47,988 nt of DNA from CAZCCC01 sp964535715 (GTDB lineage: Bacteria > Patescibacteriota > Patescibacteriia > Buchananbacterales > UBA6539): the NCBI GenBank assembly GCA_964535715.1, contig CAZHUO010000008.1, positions 1 through 47,988 on the forward strand, read 5' to 3'. This document shows positions 41,846 to 47,988 of this stretch, piece by piece. The position numbers and the translations under genes are program-made. The notes beneath the pieces are model-generated. The model did not search any database and was not told the DNA's origin. It saw only the letters and a list, made by a program, of their open reading frames with translations. Every line of letters begins with the position of its first letter. Positions within the stretch are counted from its first letter, which is position 1.

Positions 41846-42685
41846 ATGATTAACTTTCTTCATACATTTAATCCGCAGCCAATATTATTCCAATTGGGTT
41901 TTTTAAAAATTCATTGGTATGGAATTTTCATTGTTTTGGGAATAACATTTGGTCTTTTGGTTGTATTAAAGCTTGGTAAAAAGCAAAAAATAAGTTCAGA
42001 TGAAGTTTTTGATGCCGGCTTTTACGGTATAATTTTTGCATTACTCGGTGCCAGAGTCTATGCGGTTTTTTTGGAAATAGGTTATTATTTGGAAAATCCC
42101 TTTGAAATAATTGCGGTTTGGCACGGCGGGCTGGCAATTCATGGAGCAATAATCGGCGGTTTAATTGCCGCTTTGATTTATTGCCATTTTAAAAAGCAAA
42201 ATTTATGGCAGTGGGCCGACATTACCGCACCGGCGCTTGCCTTGGGCCAGGCAATCGGCCGATTCGGAAATTATTTTAATCAGGAACTTTTCGGATTGCC
42301 GACTAATCTGCCTTGGGGCATTCCGATTACTTTGCAAAATCGGCCTTTTCAGTATTTAAACGAGCAGTATTTCCATCCGACTTTTTTGTATGAATCGGTT
42401 TTGAATTTGATTAATTTTGTTATGCTGTTGGTGTTGGTTTTTTTGATAAACAAGAAGAATCAAGAATTTAGAATCAAGAATCAAGGGTTTATTTTTTTTA
42501 TTTATTTAATCAATTATTCTTTAATTCGGATTGCAATGGAATTTTTACGGGTGGATCCGACGCCTGAAATTTTAGGAATGCGCTTGCCGATTTTGGTGAG
42601 CCTTGGAACGATAATTATTTGCGGGGGGTTGCTTGCCTATAAATTGCGGGGAGGCTTAGCGAAGTCCCCCTCACCCACAAAGTAA
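41846..42685 (+). CDS. lgt: Prolipoprotein diacylglyceryl transferase
   Basis: A 279-residue membrane enzyme that adds diacylglycerol to the Cys of prelipoproteins. It has about seven helices and the family motifs WHGGLAIHGA (about 92-101) and GRFGNYFNQELFG (Arg139). The lipoprotein at 2428 is a plausible substrate. An insert of AATCAAG-type repeat DNA encodes NKKNQEFRIKNQG near residue 205. The last residues (GGLAKSPSPTK) come from a REP-like unit, so the native C-terminus has been replaced or extended by a repeat. Confidence 0.94.
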   Translation: MINFLHTFNPQPILFQLGFLKIHWYGIFIVLGITFGLLVVLKLGKKQKISSDEVFDAGFYGIIFALLGARVYAVFLEIGYYLENPFEIIAVWHGGLAIHGAIIGGLIAALIYCHFKKQNLWQWADITAPALALGQAIGRFGNYFNQELFGLPTNLPWGIPITLQNRPFQYLNEQYFHPTFLYESVLNLINFVMLLVLVFLINKKNQEFRIKNQGFIFFIYLINYSLIRIAMEFLRVDPTPEILGMRLPILVSLGTIIICGGLLAYKLRGGLAKSPSPTK

Positions 42686-42782
42686 GGCGAGAACCCTCTC
42701 CCCAAAGGGGAGAGGGAGGATAAGGCGAATGCCCCCTCACCCACGAAGTAGTTCGAAGGCCCTCTCCCCAAGGGGAGAGGGG
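42666..42782. repeat. REP-like palindromic array, two units
   Basis: Two further units of the family seen at 5591 and 41639. The first overlaps the 3' end of lgt and supplies its stop codon. Confidence 0.88.
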
Positions 42783-42794
42783 CTGCAGAATCGT

Positions 42795-42823
42795 TTGACA
42801 CTAAAAACCTAATATTCTATAAT
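42795..42823 (+). promoter_or_regulatory. Consensus promoter for a leaderless pilin transcript
   Basis: TTGACA (42795-42800), a 17-bp spacer and TATAAT (42818-42823) match the sigma-70 consensus fully. The ATG starts 7 bases later, so the mRNA is predicted to be leaderless. Confidence 0.88.
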
Positions 42824-42830
42824 TAACTAT

Positions 42831-43388
42831 ATGTCCAAGGCAATAAAAATATTATTAATTTTAATTATTCCAGTCTGTTATTTTATCGTTTTGACTGATA
42901 ATGTTTTTAGTCTAAACCCACAGTTTGAGTCCATATGTGATGGACAGTGTAGTGGTGATGATGATTACGCTGGATGCATGGGTGATTGTATAGCAACTTA
43001 TGAAAGTTCAACCGGCGGCCCTGCCAATGAAGGCGGTGGAGGTGGCGGCGGGTCAGCGGTCACTTTGCCTAATCCTTTGGGAGCCGGCAATGAAGATCCG
43101 CGGGTAATCATCGGTAATGTAATTAAAGCGGTTTTAGGCATAGTCGGTTCCTTGGCTTTGGGAGTTTTTATTTTCGGCGGTTTGACTTGGGTTACTTCGG
43201 CAGGCAGTGAGGAAAAAATTACCAAAGGCAAAAATATGATAATTTGGGCGACTTTAGGATTAGTTGTGATTTTTATGAGCTATGCCATGGTGACTTTGGT
43301 TATAGATGCGGTAACCGGCGGAAGCGATACGAGCGTGCCCGGTACCCCGGATACAACTGTTCCTGGTACTCCGCCCGCCACGCCCTAA
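42831..43388 (+). CDS. T4SS pilin-like (TrbC/VirB2-type) protein
   Basis: The 185-residue protein has a signal peptide (about 1-27) and a Cys/Asp-rich segment with four paired Cys. A Gly-rich linker and two hydrophobic helices (about 103-124 and 136-158) follow. The core, IKAVLGIVGSLALGVFIFGG then WVTSAGSEEKITKGKNMI, is that of the pilin family common in CPR genomes. The tail is Thr/Pro-rich. No other secretion-system gene is near, so it may be part of a pilus or surface structure made from scattered genes. Confidence 0.85.
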   Translation: MSKAIKILLILIIPVCYFIVLTDNVFSLNPQFESICDGQCSGDDDYAGCMGDCIATYESSTGGPANEGGGGGGGSAVTLPNPLGAGNEDPRVIIGNVIKAVLGIVGSLALGVFIFGGLTWVTSAGSEEKITKGKNMIIWATLGLVVIFMSYAMVTLVIDAVTGGSDTSVPGTPDTTVPGTPPATP

Positions 43389-43447
43389 GAGCTATTTATT
43401 ATCAATATTATTAAATAATCTTTTAATTTAGCTAAAAATTGATATTT

Positions 43448-43470
43448 CCCCATTTTATGGGGTTTTTTTA
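43448..43470 (+). terminator. Rho-independent terminator after the pilin
   Basis: CCCC-ATTTTAT-GGGG followed by TTTTTTT. The promoter of the next operon starts immediately after it. Confidence 0.8.
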
Positions 43471-43499
43471 TTGACAATAATATCAAAATATGCTATTAT
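43471..43499 (+). promoter_or_regulatory. Promoter of the SPFH operon
   Basis: TTGACA (43471-43476), a 17-bp spacer and TATTAT (43494-43499). The leader of about 140 bases holds two hairpins, GTTATTT/AAATAAC (about 43511-43538) and GGGAT-CTTT-ATCCC (43558-43571). These could regulate expression. Confidence 0.8.
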
Positions 43500-43646
43500 T
43501 ATATATCCTGTTATTTGGCAATTTATTTGTAAAATAACGGATTATAGCCCTTTACAATGGGATCTTTATCCCTTCATATAAATATAGAAAATGTTGAAAC
43601 TCAAAAAAAATGCCAATTGATGGCAAAAAAAAGAAGGAGACGTGTT

Positions 43647-44729
43647 ATGTTCAAGGTCATTTTAAGTGTTGTAATTGCTATTCTTATTGTAGAAGGATTG
43701 GTGTTGTCGTTTTATTTCCAACCGGAGATTACGGCGACAGCGCTTATTGTCGCGCTTTTCATCGGTGGCGGAGCATGGAGTTTTATCTGCAAGAAGCAGG
43801 CAATCCCCATGTTTCTTTGGACTGAGGAAAAGGTAGGGGAAGACGCAAGTAGTGATCCGCCACGGCCGATTATAATGACAGTTATTGTCATTCTTGGATT
43901 GGTTGAAATTCGGAACATCCCGGAAAATTTTGTCTGGGTAATTCGAAACGCATTTAGGGCAAATAGTAATGATAGTGATAATGCTACCGGTTACTTGGCT
44001 CTATATGACGGGTGGAAAATAATTTGGCTTCCGAAATTTCGCTGGGTTAATGTTCGCATGGTTGACCTTCGCCCGATTAATATAGACATCGGCAAAAAAG
44101 AGGTTAACACCAAAACTAACCCGGTGAAAATCGATGCCCAATTAACCATTAGGGTGAAAAGACCGATCCCTTACGCCATAAATATCAAAGAAAAATTGGC
44201 AACGATTGTTGACCAAATTATTTCTGGCGTACTCAATTATGCAACGGCAGGCAAAAACGATACTGACTTAGTAGATTTGGAGCCATCTCAATTGGATGAT
44301 CTGGCTGCGCAAGTTACACAGAGACTGAATGAGGGAAGAGCGGGAAGTAAAATCCCTGATCTAAAAATCTACGGTCTCGAAACGGAAGTCAGAATCCAAA
44401 ATATCTATCCTTTGCAAGGTGTGTTGGATGCAATGGCCAAAAAAACTGAGGCCAGATTGGGTTTTGAAGCGGCAACTGATCGAGCAAATGCTTTAGAAAA
44501 GCTTCGAAAAGGAGCCGGAATGCCAGATGAAAGTCAGTGGAACATTTTGCTTCCATTGGCTGATGCAGTCAGTAATTTGATGGTTGGTGGTAAAGCCGGA
44601 GTTAAATTTCCAAGTTTTACCGCAAACCTGGGCGAAATCACCAATTCCGGAGGCGGAAGTGGTAAGGAAGAAAAAACTGAAAAAGAAGGCGGAGAAAAAG
44701 AAAAACCTCCGTCCAAACCAAAGAAATAA
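43647..44729 (+). CDS. SPFH / band 7 domain membrane protein
   Basis: The 360-residue protein has two or three N-terminal hydrophobic helices (about 1-50 and 77-90). The SPFH/band 7 domain (about 95-260) contains WKIIWLPKFRWVNVRMVDLR and a NPVKIDAQLTIRVKRP strand. A helical region and a Lys/Glu/Pro-rich tail follow. SPFH proteins (stomatin, flotillin, HflK/C) form large rings or cages that organise membrane domains. The ATG at 43647 has an AAGGAG site; the longer start at 43557 overlaps the leader hairpin. It leads a four-gene operon. Confidence 0.85.
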   Translation: MFKVILSVVIAILIVEGLVLSFYFQPEITATALIVALFIGGGAWSFICKKQAIPMFLWTEEKVGEDASSDPPRPIIMTVIVILGLVEIRNIPENFVWVIRNAFRANSNDSDNATGYLALYDGWKIIWLPKFRWVNVRMVDLRPINIDIGKKEVNTKTNPVKIDAQLTIRVKRPIPYAINIKEKLATIVDQIISGVLNYATAGKNDTDLVDLEPSQLDDLAAQVTQRLNEGRAGSKIPDLKIYGLETEVRIQNIYPLQGVLDAMAKKTEARLGFEAATDRANALEKLRKGAGMPDESQWNILLPLADAVSNLMVGGKAGVKFPSFTANLGEITNSGGGSGKEEKTEKEGGEKEKPPSKPKK

Positions 44730-44741
44730 GGAGAAAGTATC

Positions 44742-45923
44742 ATGATTTATCTGAAGCTTGCAGCTATATTGGCTGGGTTTGTCGCCGGTTGGTATTTCAC
44801 CAACCTCGGGGTTGCAATTTGTGCAGCCGTTGTTGTCGGTTTGGTTATTTATTGGCAGGTGACCAAAATCAGGTATACCCTGATGGTTTGCCTGCTGATC
44901 AGTATAATAGTGCCCATTTGGTTTACCCAATTTCGTCAGCCTTTTCCAAATCTCAAGGCTGGACCGCTTGCAGACGCTATGTTCAAGTTTGATCCCACCG
45001 GATATGTACCGGTGCCTGATTCTCCGGTAGCAAAAGAGGCATTGAAAGATGCCAACGATCTGATGCAAACCCGGCAGGCTTTGGAACAAAGTACTCAGAA
45101 TATGGATGAACTTGATCGCTGGTTTGTGAAAGACAATGGCGGCTGGCGCTGGGCGAAGTTTCGCTTTTCTCCTAAAGATGGAAAGGGTCTTCCGATCTAT
45201 CAGAAAGAAGAAGCGGAAACCGGTCGGACAATTGAAATGGAAATTGCCGGTGAAAAAGTCACAAGGCCGGAAATTGAAACTAGCTGGCATATTGATCCGG
45301 TTTGGGTCATTGATCCGAAACGGGCAGTAAAAGTCAAGCTGGATGAACAGCTCCGCTATTCTTCCGAATTTGGAGTCCTAATCTTTTTTGCCCAGCCAAT
45401 GATGACTGAAAACCGCATTGACGGACAAGTGATTAAGGCAACGATTGGCCAGGATTATGTAACTGGCTGGATTTTGGCGGAGTTTCTGTCAGAAGAGCCG
45501 GTTGATGGTGTTGACCAGGCCGGAGCTTACGGGCTGGAATTGCAAGAGCAAAAACCAGAAGAGCCAGTTGGTTCTCAGATGGCAGCAGCCGGTTTGGGTC
45601 ATAAGCGTGAACAGCAGGCTTCAGTAAAGTCGGCAAACATCACTATAGAGCCCGGTGATATCAAAGAGATGAGCGATTGGACACACACTCAAATTGTTCC
45701 AAAAGCTGGCGAAATTTACCGCATAGGTAACTTCGACAAGCCGGAGGACGTTGAGAGAGTGTTTATTCGCCGCGGTTCTGCCAGACCGGTTAAGCTGGTA
45801 AATCCTCGCTATGATGAATCGGGTGAATATTATGCCCGATTTAACATTCAGCCCGGTGACGGACAACTGTCGTTCATCCTGAAAGAAGGTGAGCCGTTGA
45901 ACGTCCAGGTTGAACGAATTTAG
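44742..45923 (+). CDS. Membrane-anchored protein of the SPFH operon
   Basis: The 393-residue protein has three N-terminal helices (about 2-20, 22-40 and 47-65). A large beta-rich soluble domain follows with a Glu-rich linker near 265. No family recognised. The helix arrangement, close to that of the SPFH protein before it, suggests the two sit side by side in the membrane. It starts 12 bases after that gene behind an AAGGAG site. A 27-bp hairpin without a T-run follows its stop codon. Confidence 0.7.
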   Translation: MIYLKLAAILAGFVAGWYFTNLGVAICAAVVVGLVIYWQVTKIRYTLMVCLLISIIVPIWFTQFRQPFPNLKAGPLADAMFKFDPTGYVPVPDSPVAKEALKDANDLMQTRQALEQSTQNMDELDRWFVKDNGGWRWAKFRFSPKDGKGLPIYQKEEAETGRTIEMEIAGEKVTRPEIETSWHIDPVWVIDPKRAVKVKLDEQLRYSSEFGVLIFFAQPMMTENRIDGQVIKATIGQDYVTGWILAEFLSEEPVDGVDQAGAYGLELQEQKPEEPVGSQMAAAGLGHKREQQASVKSANITIEPGDIKEMSDWTHTQIVPKAGEIYRIGNFDKPEDVERVFIRRGSARPVKLVNPRYDESGEYYARFNIQPGDGQLSFILKEGEPLNVQVERI

Positions 45924-45932
45924 TGTTCCTAC

Positions 45933-45959
45933 GGCGCCAGTCCTCGGAGGATTGGCGCC
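45933..45959 (+). promoter_or_regulatory. Intercistronic hairpin in the SPFH operon
   Basis: GGCGCCAGTCCTC and GAGGATTGGCGCC pair at 12 of 13 positions around a single G. No T-run follows, so it is more likely an RNA-stability or processing hairpin, or a partial stop, than a full terminator. Confidence 0.7.
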
Positions 45960-45992
45960 ACTCATAACTTCAAGTTCAAAAAGGAGGTAATT

Positions 45993-46799
45993 ATGAAGAG
46001 ATCTGAAATTGAATCTTTGATGGGTTCAGCGGGATTGAACGTAGAGTCCTTGGACGAAGATCAGATGAAAGTTATACTCGATAGTCTGAGACTGAACTTT
46101 CTGCATGACCCAAGGATTGTCGAGGTCAAGCCAAAACTTTCTGAATTGGTCATCAAAATTATGAACGATAAGATGACTGATCAGGAGGTCGAGGCCGTCG
46201 TTGATAAGTTTCTGGAGGAAATCAACGCACCTCAAGAAGCGCCCTCCACAGAACCGCCGGCAGAAGACGCTGGTGTCAATGAAGCTTTTGATGCTGTTAA
46301 AGAGCCGGAAGTCGAAGAAGCGCCTGCCGCAAATGATACTGTAGATGCGGTGGTGGATGTTGTTGAGGCTAACGAAGTCAATCCGTCTGACGCGTCAACC
46401 GAGGATGATTCGGCAAATACTGCCGATGAAAAGCCGCCTGCCTCTGTTGAGACTGAGGCCGAAGTTGTGGCTGAAGCAAAAGTCGATGCTGATTCGCCTG
46501 AAGTGACGTCTAATGTTGACTATGGACCTAAGGTTGAAGGTACAGAGGAAATTTTTATTCCGTGGAGTGACCTTTTAAAAGATGTTTTACCAAGTATTCC
46601 GGTATTACCGACCAAGGAAGTCGAAGACAAGGAGGCTTCAGCCGCCAAAAAACAGCAGTCGCAACAGAATACGAAAATAAAATCCAGCGAAACTGTTTTT
46701 GAAGAAAAAGCCGAACCGGAAGTTCCGGTTTGGATCGCAGTGATTGTCATTGTGGCGCTGGCTGTGTTGGCCGGTGTCATTTCGTCGGTAATACTCTAA
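45993..46799 (+). CDS. Acidic, C-terminally anchored protein of the SPFH operon
   Basis: A 268-residue protein. The first 80 residues form a helical domain. About residues 80-225 are low-complexity and rich in Glu, Ala, Val, Asp and Pro. One hydrophobic helix closes the protein (about 245-266, PVWIAVIVIVALAVLAGVIS). It is thus tail-anchored with a long, flexible acidic part, probably in the cytoplasm. No family recognised. An AAGGAGG site 6 bases before the ATG supports the start. Confidence 0.7.
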   Translation: MKRSEIESLMGSAGLNVESLDEDQMKVILDSLRLNFLHDPRIVEVKPKLSELVIKIMNDKMTDQEVEAVVDKFLEEINAPQEAPSTEPPAEDAGVNEAFDAVKEPEVEEAPAANDTVDAVVDVVEANEVNPSDASTEDDSANTADEKPPASVETEAEVVAEAKVDADSPEVTSNVDYGPKVEGTEEIFIPWSDLLKDVLPSIPVLPTKEVEDKEASAAKKQQSQQNTKIKSSETVFEEKAEPEVPVWIAVIVIVALAVLAGVISSVIL

Positions 46800-46824
46800 T
46801 TAAAACAAAAGAAGGAGTCTGGTC

Positions 46825-47652
46825 ATGAGTTACAAGCAATTGGTTATTTTGGTGGTGGTTGTTGCGTTGGCAGTTGTGTTAAGCGTTTTTCTCCTGAAGT
46901 CTTTGTCAGGAGGTAAAACAGCCGACCAAACCCCTGCGCCTGCACCCGCTGTTTCACAAGCTGAAGCAGCGCCAAGCGGATGCGCGGCAAAGCCAACTGA
47001 AGGAGAAGGTGAAGCAGTTGAAGGCGAAGGTGACTTGGTTGTAGCAGTGCCGGTTACTGAGGCTGTTATTAGGCCTCGCGATCTGTTCATTGAGCACCCT
47101 GACCTAACCTATGAAATACGGAAAGCAGTGGATCAAAACCATCGCATTCGAATTAAACAGGTCGCGGTTGCTCTTCGAGCCGGTCGAACCACACCGGTGG
47201 ATACATCAAATGATGATATTACCGCAAAATTTGGTGGTCTGTCTAGTGTTATTAAAGGTCAGGGAAATCGACTTAAGACTGTTGAAGAGTCAGTCGTCAG
47301 GATTGAAGGCAAGGTTGATGATCTTATAAAAAGCTTTCAACCTGCCTCAACTCCCGTTTCAGTACCTGTACCCTCCCCTTCGGCACCTTTGCCTGAACCC
47401 GTACCCCCGGCTTTAGAACCGGTGGAGCCCATAGAAGAGGAAGTTGTCGAAGAATTGACAGATCCTACACCGGCGTTAAACCCGGCGGCTATGACCGATG
47501 AAGAAATCGTTAAAGCCGCCGCCGCAGACAGAACGATTCGGGAAGAGTTAATTCCCCAATTGATCTCTGTTGCGGCAACAGAGCAAGAAAAGCAGCGGCT
47601 TCGTGAAATTATCACGAAAGCCACTGCGGCAGCTGAGGCTGCTTCGAAATAA
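46825..47652 (+). CDS. N-terminally anchored, Pro/Glu-rich protein of the SPFH operon
   Basis: The 275-residue protein has one N-terminal helix (about 5-26) and Pro/Ala/Glu-rich linkers (about 32-70 and 170-215). A helical central part (about 75-165, with a coiled coil GQGNRLKTVEESVVRIEGKV) and a helical C-terminus complete it. No family recognised. Its layout mirrors the gene before it with the anchor at the other end. It starts 25 bases after that gene behind an AAGGAG site and ends the operon. Confidence 0.7.
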   Translation: MSYKQLVILVVVVALAVVLSVFLLKSLSGGKTADQTPAPAPAVSQAEAAPSGCAAKPTEGEGEAVEGEGDLVVAVPVTEAVIRPRDLFIEHPDLTYEIRKAVDQNHRIRIKQVAVALRAGRTTPVDTSNDDITAKFGGLSSVIKGQGNRLKTVEESVVRIEGKVDDLIKSFQPASTPVSVPVPSPSAPLPEPVPPALEPVEPIEEEVVEELTDPTPALNPAAMTDEEIVKAAAADRTIREELIPQLISVAATEQEKQRLREIITKATAAAEAASK

Positions 47653-47668
47653 AGAATGTACCTTTATC

Positions 47669-47722
47669 GGGCTGACGACTTATCTGCACAAGCAGAGAAA
47701 GTTGTCAGCCCTCTTTTTTTTA
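47669..47722 (+). terminator. Terminator of the SPFH operon
   Basis: GGGCTGAC (47669-47676) and GTCAGCCC (47704-47711) form a perfect stem, with further pairing of GACTT/AAGTT inside. TTTTTTTT follows. Confidence 0.93.
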
Positions 47723-47742
47723 TCCTAAATTTACTTAATAAA

Positions 47743-47791
47743 TAAAAAAACCGCCTGAATCCGCCTTTAAAATAAAGGCTAAATTTAGGCG
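47743..47791 (-). terminator. Minus-strand terminator near the right end
   Basis: CGCCTGAAT (47752-47760) and ATTTAGGCG (47783-47791) pair at 8 of 9 positions around an inner GCCTTTAAAATAAAGGC hairpin. On the minus strand a T-run follows. Confidence 0.7.
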
Positions 47792-47812
47792 ATTTTCTAT
47801 ATTCGGACACTA

Positions 47813-47872
47813 TTAACCAAATATTTGTCCACCGATTATCTCAATAATGTCCGAAGGATCAGAATACAGCAT
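47813..47872 (-). CDS. Possible 19-residue peptide gene
   Basis: The minus-strand frame MLYSDPSDIIEIIGGQIFG lies between a promoter-like sequence and a terminator, about 150 bases in all. There is no clear ribosome site. The unit could instead be a small non-coding RNA. Confidence 0.3.
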   Translation of the reverse strand: MLYSDPSDIIEIIGGQIFG

Positions 47873-47899
47873 ATTTGTCAGGTTATTATTTAATAGGTT

Positions 47900-47928
47900 A
47901 ACGTAGCAGATTATTTGTTTTTTGTCAA
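47900..47928 (-). promoter_or_regulatory. Minus-strand promoter next to the right terminal repeat
   Basis: On the minus strand TTGACA (47923-47928), a 17-bp spacer and TACGTT (47900-47905, weak -10). Its -35 box is 5 bp from the terminal repeat, as at the left end. Confidence 0.45.
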
Positions 47929-47933
47929 TAGGG

Positions 47934-47988
47934 CAAGGTAATGTGCACACACATATTGCACTTTCTGCTAATCTAGTGGCATATGTCA
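47934..47988. repeat. Terminal inverted repeat, right copy
   Basis: Exact reverse complement of bases 1-55. See the left copy for interpretation. Confidence 0.95.

Noticed and set aside
1..47988. Complete linear plasmid or phage with terminal inverted repeats
   Set aside because: The content is mostly chromosomal housekeeping (groESL, pyk, ppsA, lgt, rmuC), there is no replication or virion gene, and the repeat length equals a common assembly k-mer.

Overview
The window reads as a chromosomal scaffold from an uncultured bacterium of the Candidate Phyla Radiation (Patescibacteria, most like the Parcubacteria group). Several traits point there. The base composition is AT-rich and genes are tightly packed. 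A TrbC/VirB2-like T4SS pilin and a large surface protein carry domains common in that group. Many genes lack a Shine-Dalgarno site, and gaps between genes are filled with simple-sequence motifs that have also entered coding frames. This placement is inferred from remembered family distributions; there is no rRNA or ribosomal protein gene here to prove it. I saw no tRNA, rRNA or CRISPR array, but could not run a covariance or array search.

Layout. 1-4.4 kb: a secreted coiled-coil protein, a remnant of a REP-associated transposase, a tiny membrane protein and an Ig-domain lipoprotein. 4.4-5.2 kb: a compact multi-hairpin element in front of a gene with an internal duplication. 5.2-15.1 kb: a metal and redox block on one strand. 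It holds csoR with a visible promoter/operator, an HMA-SafE-cupredoxin fusion, copA, two small proteins (DUF5320-like and DUF134), an EncFtn-type ferritin without a nearby shell gene, YibE/F, a thioredoxin, a DsbD-like reductase, a ZIP transporter and an EamA transporter. 15.4-17.2 kb: a SIMPL-domain gene and a decayed copy of its 3' end, with an unknown gene between them.

17.3-25.6 kb is a signalling block: a three-PAS protein, a hemerythrin, a HAMP protein, a hybrid-sensor histidine kinase, decayed receiver starts in a 155-bp tandem repeat that contains the scaffold gap, two single-domain response regulators and a LysM/M23 peptidase. A dispersed repeat lies in opposite orientation at its two sides. 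25.9-32.8 kb: rmuC, an O-antigen-ligase-like cluster, a large surface protein and a small membrane protein. 32.8-35 kb: groES-groEL behind a CIRCE operator. 35.4-40.7 kb: a HAD phosphatase, a Tic20-like protein, pyruvate kinase and PEP synthase. 41.3-43.4 kb: a DUF559 endonuclease, lgt and the pilin. 43.6-47.7 kb: a four-gene membrane operon led by an SPFH/band 7 protein. This last block has consistent Shine-Dalgarno sites and looks richer in G+C by eye.

The two ends of the window are a perfect 55-bp inverted repeat, and each copy is followed 5 bp inside by an inward-pointing TTGACA. The exact length and terminal position fit a de Bruijn graph overlap, so the ends may mark where a longer repeat begins. 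The copper genes probably act together: CsoR senses Cu(I), CopA exports it, and the SafE-like and DsbD-like proteins handle copper and disulfides at the membrane. The most promising undescribed items are the SPFH operon, the hairpin element at 4479-4616, the ACCTATTTTA inverted-repeat family near promoters, and the tail shared by two sensor proteins.
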